From NCBI GenBank assembly GCA_964019695.1, contig OZ026520.1, forward strand, positions 22,458,130 through 22,522,129: a stretch of DNA of 64,000 nt, read 5' to 3'. Below the pieces are notes generated by a model. The model made no database searches and was not told the origin of the DNA. It saw only the letters and a list, made by a program, of their open reading frames with translations. Origin of the DNA: Loripinus fragilis (Eukaryota > Mollusca > Bivalvia > Lucinida > Lucinidae). Position numbers and translations under genes: made by a program. Of this stretch, positions 11,462-24,800 are shown one piece after another (within the stretch, counting starts at the first letter, position 1; every line of letters begins with the position of its first letter).

Positions 11462-11640
11462 AATGAATTCAGTTTTTGGAAGGTTCATGGAATCATGAAT
11501 ACTTCGGGTCTCTTGCAAAGTTAACGTGAAGCCCGAAGAAGGGCTTCACGTTAACTTTGCAAGAGACCCGAAGTATTCATGATTCACGTTAACTTTGCAA
11601 GAGACCCGAAGTATTCATGATTCCATGAACCTTCCAAAAA
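11462..11640. mobile_element. Long hairpin with one duplicated arm
   Basis: The left arm (about 11470-11540) and right arm are near-perfect complements through GGTCTCTTGCAAAGTTAACG and GAAGCCCGAAG. The right side carries a second direct copy of about 40 bp (ACGTTAACTTTGCAAGAGAC...), so the arm is duplicated. Outer ends CAGTTTTTGGAAGG and CCTTCCAAAAACTG. Confidence 0.7.
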
Positions 11641-12840
11641 CTGAATTTATTACTTATATTTACATTTAATATTATCAGTCAAGTATCAATGTTCAATTTC
11701 ACACAACTTGGCTGGTTTTACCAGATATTTTGAATTAAATCAGACATAAATTAGGGTTTGGAATAGCCAAAACGCCAAATTTCCGCGCTTAACGTCATCA
11801 TGGCGATACGTGTTAAGCGTCACGTAAACGTCAGTAAACAAGCAACGTTATTGGATGGATTTGACGTTAGCCCGCTCAAATCGCGCGTATGTGGATGTGG
11901 CTTAAATCGATTTGTTCATGAAGGTATGAACCTCATCTCAAATGTAAAGGTTCATTTAAAGACTCGCAGTGGAAATGTAAATATATAGTTTTGTGTACAC
12001 TCTATGTTTGTAATCATTTCGCTTAAGAAAAAAGAACGTGCTCTGTACTTTAATTGTATTCTTGCATGTGTGTGTATGTCTGTGTTTGTTTGCGCTTTAT
12101 ACCTCTTCTTTGTCGGTCCATGTGTTGGTCTGTGGGCTATGATTCTGAAATATCCATATGGTCATATAAGAATCCATGATGACTGTGAAGTGTGTGGGAT
12201 AGAAAAATCCATCCCGAGGATCACTGATTGATATCACGAAGCTTGCCAAGTGATTACAAACGGCAACCGCGAGGGACGGGTGTGAGGCTGTTCTTTTTTA
12301 TCTTTCTCACGGGCTGGTACTGGTATGTGAGATAGAATTATCTGACATGGATAAAACAACAACAATCCCAAGATAGTGTGCGAGAATACTCACTCTTTAA
12401 TGAACTTAGATCAACTTTGGCAGTCATATTTTGACTGTCTGGTATGTGGCCAGAGACTATGAAATTGTATCCGACTATATGAATTGCAAAATGGTTTTAT
12501 ATAATATTAGCTGATAGCTGTTAGGATCAAAACAAATGGCAATACAACTAAATTCGTGGAAATAGTCATGGTAGTTGAACAGTTTGCTTAGTTATAAAGC
12601 ATTCGTTATAGCATGACATTTGCCCTGGTCATGAACGTTGGTATTTCAAACTCTATTGCTGGGACAAATATCATTGTCCTCTATTCAGAGCAAGAAAATA
12701 GCCTCATTTGTTTAATTTGATACTTACATGTATGAAGATTACTAATGAGTTAAGCCTCCCTCAGTGCCAGCTATGACATTTTATTGCTAAACACAAACAC
12801 TTGAATTTATGCCTTAGACGGATTTATTATGAAGCTCATT
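11640..12840. other. Mostly unassigned, with one short repeat piece
   Basis: The segment GGGATAGAAAAATCCATCCC near 12195 resembles 10445-10475. The frames at 11800 and 12004 show no family resemblance. Confidence 0.35.
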
Positions 12841-13560
12841 TTCTGCATTTTCCAATATTTTTTTTAAAATCATCAGGTGCACATACTAAAATCATTGTAT
12901 GTGTTTTATTTCATTTGAACATGTTTGACTAAACACAATAGTGCTTGATCAGCCCAATTTTAACGATATTTTATTCAAGACTGGCGTCCACTTCCGGTTT
13001 TAACGTGAAACTTTAAAGGTCATTCAAATGGCATATGTAAAAAAATTTTTTTTTAATTTTTAGATAGAACAGTGACGCCTATTCATAATGAATAATTGCT
13101 GAAAAGTGCAGCAGATAATAAAGCGTACGGAGCAAGGCAAATACATGGTTTAAGCTAAAACTATTTTATTTAGATGCTGGTAGTGGCTATCTTTGTTAAC
13201 GTAGAAGAGATATGGAGAGTTCAATTGTCACAAAACTTTTGGTTCTTTTTCATCTTAAATCACAGCTGTTATTAACAGCTTCAAACTTATTAAAATGAAA
13301 ATGGATAACTTATCTGAGGAATATTTTATATCACACTAAAAATGTGACATTTTGAAATGAGGGTACCTTTACTCAGACTTCGTCTGTTCATGTTCTATCA
13401 GTCACTTTTTAAAATGACATTATTTGCAGAGTCTTGACAAAGCCTTGGATTTTTTAATAGAACTAAAAGTTTGTAAGAGCAATTTTTACTCTCTGAACAG
13501 GCGCAAAAATTGTAAGGTGACCATTTATAATTTCGGTTCAGTGTATACCATTAGCTTACC
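12840..13560 (+). repeat. Dispersed repeat related to the 47.2-50.9 kb element
   Basis: Same-order blocks as in 47930-48180, 49205-49560 and 50745-50880: CACTTCCGGTTTTAACG, TAGAACAGTGACG, AAAGCGTACGGAGC, ATGAGGGTACCTTTACTC, TTGCAGAGTCTTGACAA, AGGTGACCATTTATAAT. It lacks the nested insertions. Confidence 0.5.
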
Positions 13561-15185
13561 CTTCTTGGAAAAATGAATGTCGCATTGCTATTTAATAATC
13601 ATTCTCTATTGTGGTATTTTACATTTGCAAACAATCAAAATCTTGCCCTTAAACAATTCAATATCGAGAGCCAATCCCTTAACATGGGCAATGAAAATGA
13701 TAACAAATCTGCAAAAGGTATCTGTTCACCAGTATCAATGTCACCTCGTGATACGTCATGTTCCTTTGAAGTTCAAATGTCCGAATATCTGTTGCAATCC
13801 CGGTGCAAAGGGTGAAAAAGGAGCTACTTAAGTCCTTACAACCGGTGTCTGACCAGCCATAAGCAGTTCATATGCGAACCCCGAAGATTGGATGTGTGGA
13901 CGTATGCAAATGAAGAGATCTGAAATTTTATATCACAAATGCAGTATGCGTCGTTTCCATTTCATAATCTGTGTCCGAAATGGTGGAAAGTAGGTTTACT
14001 TAACAGTGTTACAATAACAAAACCAAACCAACCTATCAAGGAGGATAACATGACGTGTTCATTAGACTGGTGTATTTATGTAATTAAACGGTGGCGCCAA
14101 ATCTATATAGGCTGAACTATATATAACAGACAATTGAACCAGAAACAGGAAACTTGTTGACCACAAGAAGGAAGGAATATATACGAAGTACTGTGTGCTG
14201 GAAAGTACTGTTCATAGAGTGTGGATAGAAGAATCAGAGAGAAAAGACAATTTTGAAAGGTGAGTAGTATTGCAAATTTATTCTACATGAAGCTCACTTC
14301 GTCGAATGGTGTTACTCCTATAACATGTATAACTTGGCAGTTTGTGAGTGTGACCCTTGAAAGTCTAATAGATTTGGTATCCATTTACCAGTTCCCCGGT
14401 GCACCCTGATGATTGCTTCAATTGGATGGCTCGAAAGACCCTCCTTAACCCATTTATTCCTAATGCATGCAGATATGAGTTCATACTGGAAAAGGACCTC
14501 TGACACTTTGATGGGGTATCTGCCTATTTTTCAGATGCTTCCCAAAACTTACCTATGGATAAGATATCACTGGTATACTTTTGAATAGGACGTTTGATGT
14601 ATAATGAACGACTTAAGGTTATAATTAGACAGGCAGATCCCTACGACAAAACAGGAGACGCTACCAAAGGGGGTAGAGGTAGCAAAATTTGACTTCACCA
14701 AAACATTTTGAAAACAATTATTTTCACGTGTAAGGGCATTATATCATCAATACTCGATTAAAATCACAGTGAAAGTATTTTAAAGTCCAAAATCCTGAGC
14801 ATTTTAATGATTATTTTTCTTGATGTTTTTTTTCTATCTGATTTGTTAAGAAATATTTTGAAGTGCAACTTTAGTCCATAATCAACCTTGATGACAATGT
14901 ATTTACCTGGTGCAATATTATGCAGCAATGTACTATAACCATTCATCCATGCGTAAAGTACACCTTGGCAATGGCCATGTAGTTTATGTGTATTGGATAG
15001 ATACAGTATATGTGCAAAATAATCTACCAACTGAATTTAGTAAAAGGACAATTTTCATAATCTAAAGAAGAATATGCTTAAACGTTGAAATATTTCATGA
15101 CTGATGGGTTATAAAAAGAAAAGAATACTTACTTGTACTCATTATTTCATTATACAGGAAAAAAAGTTTTTCAAGAGAGCACACC
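13560..15185. other. No feature recognised
   Basis: Open frames of 60-90 codons (for example 14318-14506 and 14764-15030, minus) have no recognised motif. A CTATATATAAC motif lies near 14110. Confidence 0.4.
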
Positions 15186-15189
15186 AAAA

Positions 15190-15720
15190 ATCAAAATGCT
15201 AATATTTGGGCTCGCCCAGACGTCACATTTTGGGCTGTGGGATATCCCCCCCCCCGAGTCCAAACTAGCCTTTCACATATATTATGTAAACCATTAGAAC
15301 ACACTTACGTGCAAAAAGATTAGTTGGGACTCAGGGGGGGATGATGTTTTAAAAATATTTTTCTATTTCCTATATGTATAATACAAAAAGTGACCATTTT
15401 AGCCCGAAAATAAAGCCTTATATTTATGGAAATAGGAAATCAAATGCAAAATCATAAAATAGAGACCAACAGCGAGCTTATATATGAAGATGGAAGCATT
15501 TGATTGACTTTATGTTTTATCAAAACAATAGGCAGCGATACACTGTGATTCCCATTACCACCGTCAGAGGTCCTTATATTTTTTTCTCATTTCTCAACCA
15601 AAACATATGTTGTTGATACGAAAAAGAACCATCTCAGTGAGACGGTTCTTTTGAGCACCTAAAACACATGTTTAAACTGATGGGTAAGATAAAAATTACA
15701 ATCGTGCGCTTATAAAATTT
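15190..15720 (+). repeat. Repeat block with poly-C hairpin and AAGAACCATCTC hairpin
   Basis: Contains CCCCCCCCCCGAGTCCAAAC at about 15247 inverted as GTTGGGACTCAGGGGGGG near 15325, then at 15591-15690 the hairpin AAGAACCATCTCAGTGAGAC. The order parallels 48390-48780, so both are copies of one larger sequence. Confidence 0.5.
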
Positions 15721-16442
15721 CCTTATCTGGATCTTTGTCAGGAGTGTTTCTCCCTTCTATGTTAGCACAATTAATTTAGATAGGACTTTATGGTTGTTGG
15801 GTAGTAATTTACAATGCCATTCAAATTTTATAAGTACATTCTGTAAGAAAATAATCTGCGGCGGCTGGTCTGGTTCTGGACTGTATACCAATGTCCCTTA
15901 AAATGGACGCTAGGCTTATATGGATCAAATCATGCATATGGACTAGCTATCGAGAATTTTGTACTTATTGCATATACGTAAAGCCAGTCTTTAAACAGGC
16001 TTGCGCAATAATCAAGTTGACTGAATGCCTAAATTTTGGAATAGGCCTATATCTGTGTTCGTGCTTTGTCCTGATCTGGATCCAAACTGTTTGAAACTTA
16101 ATCATGTTCCGAATTATTTAGTTTGCTTAATATGGCTTTATGAGATGCCAGATTTGTGTTATTTTAGTCTTTTCCATGATGGATGGATATACCCCAATTT
16201 TACCAAACAAACTTTAAGGATTTCAATTTTAACATTCATTCACAAGCAGAGTGGAGACAGTGTAGAATCTGACCAAATGGTTTCCGACCGTCTGTACTGT
16301 TAACTTTAGAGTTATAACTTGCAATTTAGAATTTCTGACCTGTGGCCCTTTAAAAAACAAAATGAACTATACATACATATTGTATTACCAACAATATGTT
16401 TGGGAAAATACATCAGAATGAAAAAGGTAAATAGTGACAAGT

Positions 16443-16876
16443 CATTGGGAAAGTCCATCACAATTCGAGAATCGAATCATGCCGAGGGTATATATAAGGA
16501 GCATTACGCGTATTACTATGTACCACAAAGCTCCATTCTGTTTGCCGGAACTGGCGTTAGGAAAATTTGCTCTGTATCTCTTATCAAAATCAATTATTCT
16601 GATTATCGGAAAGGTTTAATCAGCAGAATAAATGAAGTTTATGTATTTTTTAAAAAAATATTGCTTTATTAAAAAAACCCATTTAATTTCGTTTTTAGCC
16701 GTTTGTTTTGATGCAATCACACTTGTTACTGTGTTAACATGTTTCTGTGACGTCAGCGTCACATTATATAACGCCAGCGTAATGTTATCACCCGCGTTAT
16801 CAAAGTAGATCCTCGATGTACATCCGTGGTCTAATTCCACGGAATACCGCGGAATTGGCCGAGGTAATTCCGATTG
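16443..16876 (+). repeat. Dispersed element copy 1 (uninterrupted), directly upstream of transporter exon 1
   Basis: Matches, in the same order, the two halves at 28480-28699 and 30177-30395. Shared blocks include the GAGAATCGAATCA segment, TTAATCAGCAGAATAAA, CCGTTTGTTTTG and GGAATTGGCCGAGG. In the other copy the ends CAATCGG...  and  ...CCGATTG are short inverted repeats. It holds a single ATTTTTTAA at 16645-16653, the unoccupied form of the site duplicated in the second copy. Confidence 0.75.
16485..16775 (+). promoter_or_regulatory. Candidate promoter region of the transporter gene, inside a repeat
   Basis: Contains a TATATATAAG stretch near 16489-16498, a perfect CRE palindrome TGACGTCA at 16748-16755, and TATATAA at 16765-16771, about 190 bp before the first coding ATG. 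The related repeat copy at 28480-30395 lacks the CRE and both TATA-like motifs. Function is inferred from position and motifs only. Confidence 0.3.
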
Positions 16877-16960
16877 AGTAGCAAGTGTGTGGGAAAAGGC
16901 CTTCTATATGACGTAACCATCATTCATATATTTCAGGTGGTTCTATATATTAACGTAAAC

Positions 16961-17306
16961 ATGAGCCAAGTGGAGCTACTTAGTCACAGTGAATCAGACA
17001 AATCTTTATTCAGTGAAAATGGTAGATTTGAATATAGGAACGGTTATCAAGGAAAAGCCAAATCCAGCGGCACGAGAGCAGCAAGGTCAACGGACTTACG
17101 ACGACGGCAAATTTCATTTGATTCGGCACCTGACGGCGGATGGGGCTGGGTTATAACATTTAGCGCATTCACTATTGGTGTAATCCTAGATGGAATTTCT
17201 TACTCATTTGGTTTATTCTTTAAAGAACTGTATATTTATTTTAATGAAAGCAGAAGCCTGACATCTTGGATTATATCTACCCTTAATGGCACATACCTAT
17301 CTATAG
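16961..17306 (+). CDS. Transporter exon 1 (residues 1-115 plus first base of Gly116)
   Basis: Encodes the charged N-terminal tail (Ser/Arg-rich, with RRRQ at 47-50), the family signature PDGGWGWV (57-64), TM1, and the FFKEL motif at 86-90 common after TM1 in MCTs. It ends mid-codon at G before GTAAGT (17307-17312), a strong donor. An acceptor-like TTTCAG ends at 16936, so a noncoding upstream exon is possible. It is also possible that the 5' UTR is continuous from an upstream promoter. Confidence 0.92.
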
Positions 17307-18841
17307 GTAAGTAGATTCATCACCCTATTATCTTTGAATGTGGCGTTGTATTATAGAGGTAAGCCGTTCGTGTAATGTGACAGCTGAATGTCACAATTTG
17401 AAAGCAGGCCAGAGGTTGTAAAACGTTTTTCGTGCTCAACTCAACTGAGCATGAAACTTACCATGCTCATAATAAATACAACATCTGAGATACTTAAAGC
17501 AAGCCTGAAACTTCTTCATTTGTCGTATTTTAGTTTTTATGAGCAGTTTAAAAGTCATGCTCAGTTGAGTTGAACATAAAAAAAGGTTTTATAACCTCGG
17601 GGCCAGGCTAGAGACAGACAAATGAAAGGGCATTCGAAAACTACAACAAACGCATTTATATGTGCATATGCAATGTGATTATATGTAATAATTAATGAAG
17701 AGCAGGAGTAGCAACGACTTAGTCTTACCTACGAACAATGAATTTATTCTTTAATACATATAATAGATTTTGAACAAAGTATGGAGGCATAAGTGTAAAC
17801 GCAAATCTTATTCTATATAACTGGGTGGGCTAACAAGAAATTAAAAAAAAAACTCATCATTCATATATGTCTAGTTTTTTATAACAACACTAAAGCAAAT
17901 CCATTTTCCTTTACAGGTCCTCTGGCGAGCGTTTTAGTTTCGCTCTTCGGGTGTCGCAAGGTAGCAATATTCGGGGCTATTCTATCAGGGTGTTCCTTTT
18001 TTGCGTGCACATGGGCGCCCAATGTCATCGTGATGATTCTCGTGTACGGACTTCTTGGTGGTAAGTCAATCAATAACTTATGTACAGTCACCTTATAAGT
18101 AAAATGCATGTTTAGAAAAGGTATCAATATTAAGCACTGGCTCATATCAGCATCAAACAAAGTGATCGTTTGCTCTGTTGGAGAACAACAGTTAAATGTC
18201 GCCAGGACCCTTGTCTATACTTACTTTTTGTTAGTAGATCGAGTTTGTTTGTCTTAAAATAATACATAGCCCAAAAAAATCAACATTTCCTATGACCGTG
18301 ACATAGCCATGTTTGAACGCAAAATCTTCCATTTTAAGTCTATCTAGCAAAGCAACCAGCTTTCTTTTCCTCTTCAAGATGATTGCAAAACTAGAATGGA
18401 CACAACGTAATGCATAACAAAACAAAGACAAATACAGAGCTCCCACAATCAACGGCAAGTACATTAAACAATAGATTAACAACGACAGAAACCCCGCCTT
18501 AGAACGGACTGCAGCCTAAGCCAACTGGGGGCTTAACGCATTTTACAGCCGCCAAATATTCGCCTTAGATTCTGTTGTTGTTAAAACGCAAAATTGTTTT
18601 GCTCGCATGGTGGCTTTCTAACTAATGCAATGTATCATCACAGAGAAACAATCAAATCAAATCAACACACTATGATGATACAAAGAAAAGGGCGTACGAC
18701 TCACAGATAGTCAGAGTAAAAGAAAACCTCAAGGCCCAGCAAACGACAAGCACCGGGCACCAAAATCAACGGATTAAAGCTTTACGTCAGGGCCGTCATT
18801 ATGTCTGAGGCCTGACCCACCGTCGAGCAATTAAACTGTAT

Positions 18842-18884
<43 letters not shown>

Positions 18885-21800
18885 TTATATACAAAGTAAT
18901 GATATACAGGAAAAGTTTGATTAAATATAATGTATTTTTGAAAAAGTTATATTTCACAAATGAAAATACAAAATATAACTGATAGGGATTAAATTGGATG
19001 TCATCTGCTTTCTCCGTTGACTTCCTTGAGCCCACTTCAGATTTTCAAACAAATATAACTTTCTTATTCGTGGACAAAATACACAGTATGGGTATTCATT
19101 TTCTTAATTAGACCACAAGAAAAATTTTGGTAATGAAATTGTGGGAATTTGCTGAAATTTTCACTTTCTGTACGCCTGCCTCTGTGGTTTCAGTTTTGGC
19201 CAACAGACACATTATGCAGAGTCATCATTCATATGACGTAATGTGCGCACGTGTATGACGTCATATCGTGCAAAAATATCTCACGCTTTCAATTTGTATA
19301 CAATAAAAAGAAAATTCAAATGTTTAGAATGTATGTGCCATTTATTTCATCTCGTGAAGCGAAAAAAAAAGAATATTTCATTTGTGGCTTCACATCATGA
19401 AAAATGCATTTTTCGCTTCGATGAAATATATGGCATATTCATTCCAAACTTTTTATTTATTCCTTTTATCTAGTTAGTTAGGTATTGTTGAAGATATGTT
19501 TTATAGCCATGTTTACATGTTGGGATTTAGATTTGAGAAGCGTCATAACTAATGTTGTGGGAACTTGTGACCCAACCCCATTGCTGTAATGTGTGACAAT
19601 AAAATATGCATAAACTAAACTAAACTTGTAAATTGTAACAATAGGTGGCTATAACTGATTGCACCAATTGCTGGTTATGGACGAAAACAATATTTGAAAC
19701 CCTCAAAATTAAATTGCACTCAATGGATGGATATTAGGAAAATTGACTGATTTTAATAAACATCAAGATTATTTGAATTGCTCAGTGGTGTATCTGATAC
19801 AAACTGCTTTATGTACTGTTGAGTCCTAATCTTTGCTTTATCTAGTTTTTATATCTTGCTTTATATGTTCTAGGAGATGATGCATTGATAAGTTAGAGGC
19901 CTTTCATGCAAACCGAACATCTATGTGTCTGATCCACATCTGAACTTAGGGTGAGGTTGGCGCGCTGTGAAACCGGTTTAAGCCCTCTTGCAAAATAATT
20001 TTACTGAACCTTCCAAGGCGGTGCTTCTTTTGTGGCTCATTTATGTTATTTCTGTCTTGTTTTTGTTATGCGTTTGTGCGCGTCTTTCTATTGGTGCCTT
20101 GTGGTCACCTGCTGGGAAAGGGCTGACCTCTTGGCTCTCGTTTGTGATGTCTAATTGTGAAGTTGTCACTTTCCCATTGATATCCTGGGTCAGTTGTGGT
20201 ACTGAATTGTAGCTCCTGTAATTCCTGATCTTTTCCCTCTTTCTTACTTTGGAATTGTTTAAAATCTAGGGTGACGATAAACTAAAAAATACACGTGTAC
20301 CCTGCCAATAACATATTAATGACAATTTAGTATAACAAAAAAGTCATTTGAAGCTGCATACGATGACTTGATTGTTTGCAATGTCAAAATACAGAATGAT
20401 TGCTGACCGAATTAATAAGTTTATAAGTCTCATTTGACCTACATGTACACTTCAGTGTAAATTGTAACTAGTGTCCACAATTTAAGACGATTGTTGTTCA
20501 TACCAAACATACATGCATTGCACACGCTAAACATTGGTCAGCACATGAGACAATAAAATTAAGACGCACTCTACAAGTACTTTCAAGAATGAACTGAAAC
20601 CATGTTTTAGAATACTACTGTAAAACCTGTGCAAAACGGTCCCTCAATAATATACACCATAAAATTCTTAATGGCAAATGGTAGATTAATGAAGGTCAAA
20701 AATATTGCTAAATGTTCACCTTGGAACATTCTGCAAAACTTTTGCCCTGCATTAAGCGACAATTGGTCTTGAAAGTAAGAAAGGCGGCTAAGATCAAGAA
20801 TCGATACAATCAAGTACCACACCTGACCACGGATTCCAGATGGGAAAGTGACAAAAACACAATTAAACATCACAAACAAGAGCCAAGAGGTCAGCGTGTT
20901 CCCAGCATGTGACCACAATGCAGCAATAAACATACGCGAAAACATGACAAACGCAATACATAAATAACACAAATGATCCAAAAAAGAAGTACCACCTTGG
21001 AACGGTCAGTAAAAATATTTTACTTGAGGGCTTTAACTGGTTTCACATCACCAACATCACCCTAAGTTCAGATGTGGATCAAGACACATAGATGTTTCGT
21101 TTTCATGAAAGACCCCTAACTTATTCATGCATCTCCTAGAACATATAACGCCAGATATTAAAAGGAGATAAAGCAAAGATAAGGACTCAACAGTAATTAA
21201 ACTGAATACCGGAGCAAAAGAAATCCAACAGGCAAATCCTGGTGGGCCTGACTACAGCCAAAGCACCAGGCCCGTACCATCACACCAATAGTTAAGTCTT
21301 TAGGTCGAAGCTGTCATAGAGTCTGAGTCCGACCCATCGGCGAGCAATTAAAGAGAAAAGCAAAGGTGCCAACCGTGATTGGGTTGACCACCAAGCATGC
21401 AGTCTATTGCAATATATACTATGCACAATAAGTTTAGCAATTCCTTATGTTTCGCAACTTTTTGTGCTCATCTTTGTGCAGTGCCAATCATTTTCAATTG
21501 CAATGACGAGAACAGGATCTTAGGCAAATGAAACCACGAAATTTCAGACGCCATCCTTTAAATAGGCATTTAGGGAGAGCAATAATTGCAGAAGGGGTCA
21601 GTAGGCAAAAATCACATCCGTTGTAAGTAATGCTAAAATGATAAGAATGTGATTTGTCGTTTGGTGGTCTTTCATCTTCCGCATGCATCATACGCATATA
21701 AAAACTATTGGTTATGTGACAGATGTGATAGAGATTTCATGCTGAAAAACCAGCTGCCATCAATGACGTCAAAACGTAGTCATCATTTGATTAAACTTCT

Positions 21801-24800
21801 AATGTTAATTGGCGTGCCAATTCAACAGAGACTCAGTTTACAAAGATAGCATAGGCTTACAGTGTAACTCATCTTATGGTTGATTAAAACCTTAAGTTAC
21901 TGAAAATGATGCGACGCATTTGCCAGATAATGGTGACGTTAGATTTTATCTTTCGGCTCGTGCACTGTAGTAGTGAAGATGTTTCATTCAGCATTATTTG
22001 TCTGAATGTGTTCGAAGGCATCAAACAGTTTTACTTGTTAATGTGGTTCAAGAAAACCAGACTAGAAACACCTTTTAAAGGTGATAACGTAAAAGCATTA
22101 GTAAAAACGTCAAACTGTGAAAACTTGGTCCTTTATTTCTCTGAGAAAGATCAGAAAAGTGCAGCATTTGCTATGCTTTTTTGGTTTTTGGTGACCAAAC
22201 AATCGTTTGAATATGGTTTCGGCTCCCCCCAATGATCAGTAATACCCACATTACCCGCTAGTCTTAAAATTAAACGTCACTTTAGCACGGCCGCAGCGTT
22301 TGGTAATTCTGTATTTTTTTAAATGAAAAATATTGTCAGATGATCGGCGCTTGTATCTTCATGATAACAAATGAAACTTGAGATCTGATGTGGATGGGCT
22401 CACCCATACAAAACAATTGCTAAATTTATTGTGCATAGTATATTAATGTTATAGCTTAAAACTATTTTTTTGTCTTTTTGAGAGTGGCCGTTTTACACAG
22501 GTGATAGACAGGTGAGAACTCTAGTTTGGTTTACAGGCGTAAAGTATGTACAAAGTATGAACCTGAGCAAAAATCGGGATGCTCAACCATAAAATTATAT
22601 TTCGTATTCAAAAATAATGAATGTGTGTCATATGCTGGATGTAATATAGGCTGTTTTGGTTCGTATGTCTACAGTTTCCTTTTGAATGCTGGAGATGAAC
22701 AACATTTTAGAACGTAAAGTTGAGAATATTTTCATATTCTTGAGTTTTAACATTTATTTTGGGTGCCCAAACGAACCGTCTTATTGAGACGGTGTTTATG
22801 AGCACCCACAAAAATATGTTTTGGTTGAGAAGTAAGAAAATTGAGCCAGTGCACGAGATTTCCAACTGTGTGGTATGTGCGATCAGCAAAGCCTCAGATG
22901 AGCCTGCGCGTATGCGCAGGCTTATTAGAGTCTTTGCTAGTCGCTTGAGTATTCTATGATTGTTAAGCTACCTACTGATTGAACATTATTTGGAGTTTCT
23001 AAGCCTCAAAGGAGGCTGCAGAGGCTCGTCCGAGTCTACATATGTCAAAATGCCACTTTGTTTGAAACCTCATGCACTGGCTCAATTAGTCTTTGATTTG
23101 GACCTCTTATCTAGATGCCTGCATGATATTGTAACATTGTCATTGTGCACTTGTAATACAATCTCCTTCAAGTGTTCATGTCATGAGAACTGTGCTTATA
23201 TTTCAAAATACTGTTTTAGTTTTCAGATCGTTGCTCAGTTTTCACTATATCATTGACTTAACAAATCGCTGTTGCATAGATTGATGAAGTTGACATTAAT
23301 GAAAATACATACGTATGGGCCATACATAAGATGACGGATAGGCGATTAGCAAAGCTTAGATTATACAGTCCCGCCAGAGTCTTTGCTTTGCCATTACAAT
23401 CAATCAATGAAGATTTAGGCCAAAGTTTAGACATCTGGTCCCTTTAAGAATGCTGCATGCATGTGTTGTGTATAAAGCATGCATTGGCGCATATGTGATA
23501 TGCGCATGCATATGTGATATGCGCATGTGCAACTTTTTTGGAGGTGACGTAAGAACAATTTGGACATGGACACGCAGTGTCACATAGCAAACCCCCAATG
23601 CTGCCCGTTCTAAGACAGTGGGTCTTATTTTGCTTAAAACTTTTTTTTTATGGTAATACTCATATCACCATTTACGCAAACCTTGCTAGCAATATATTTC
23701 GTTAGCTATGAGTTACAAACTAATGCCCCTGGTAATGCTGGTCCAATTTCTTTTATACCTTACTTGAATCTGTGAATATATGACTAGTTAGTGAATACGA
23801 ATGAGTTCTTTCATCTGGTTTGGTACAATTAGCCTGCAATGATTCATACATACATGTATTATCATAACATTTACTTGATCTGGCGTACAGTATCACGTCT
23901 CAATCCACTCGCGTCGAAGGTGATCCGTTCTTTCTTGCATTTTTCTGATTTTATAAATCATTGTGCACTTTAACCCAGAGAAACTGTGGCAACGTTTACC
24001 ATTACGTTTCATTTTTGACGTTACGTCATCATGGTTTCCATCTCTGGTTCAATGCTTGAAATTTACTTTACGAAACGTCGCTGCAAAAACTGCTCTGTTT
24101 TATAAGGATAGTGATACGGAATCAGAAAACCTTAGTGATCGAGCCTTCTTTATTAGATGGCCAGAAAACAGACAGTACAAAAGATGCACCATTTATAGGT
24201 ATATACGAGGGCTGTTCAAATATGAATGCAAGTAGCTTCATAACTTTCTTCACATATATGCTACGACAAAATGCCATACCTTTCTTGAAAGAACTATTTG
24301 TCTCCTTTAAAATGACACCAAACATAAAGTTAAACTCACTATTTTTCGAGTTACAGACGCTTATATGAAGGTTATTCCTGTATACTGGCGTTTTTGAAGC
24401 AAATCGCCATGCACGTTTTGGTACATGTGCGGATGTAGTGACATATCTTTGTAAGTTTGAGACAAAATGGCACCAAATTTTAGATGCAATTTTAAGGTAC
24501 ATTGACAAAGTTGCTTGCAGGAAAAAGTTTATATAATCCTGTTTCAATCTCCAGTAAACAGGCACGTTTGTGATGTCATTAATTTTATGATAAACGTCAT
24601 TTTGAGTTATCTACTGGTGATGCAATAATGAACATCGCTGTGTCTTTTTCTTTGCGGTTTGCTTAAAACATGATTAACATGCCATAAGGAAGTTTTCAAA
24701 ACGCTCTGTCCTCTATTTACAGAGTTATCACACTTTATATCATTTTTCAAGCATTTTTTTCCGCTTCTTAATGACGTGTTGACATTAATTAAAATATGCC

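Noticed and set aside
16874..16960. Upstream extension of the transporter frame to 16874
   Set aside because: The frame there begins with TTG, not ATG, directly after an in-frame TAA at 16865. The first ATG is 16961.
22960..23256. 98-codon plus-strand frame in intron 2
   Set aside because: No recognisable domain, no splice or promoter support, and it lies inside the transporter intron.
24122..24565. 147-codon minus-strand frame
   Set aside because: It spans the mariner-type terminal repeat, and a similar translation appears from the other end at 25314-25715. It has no transposase motif.
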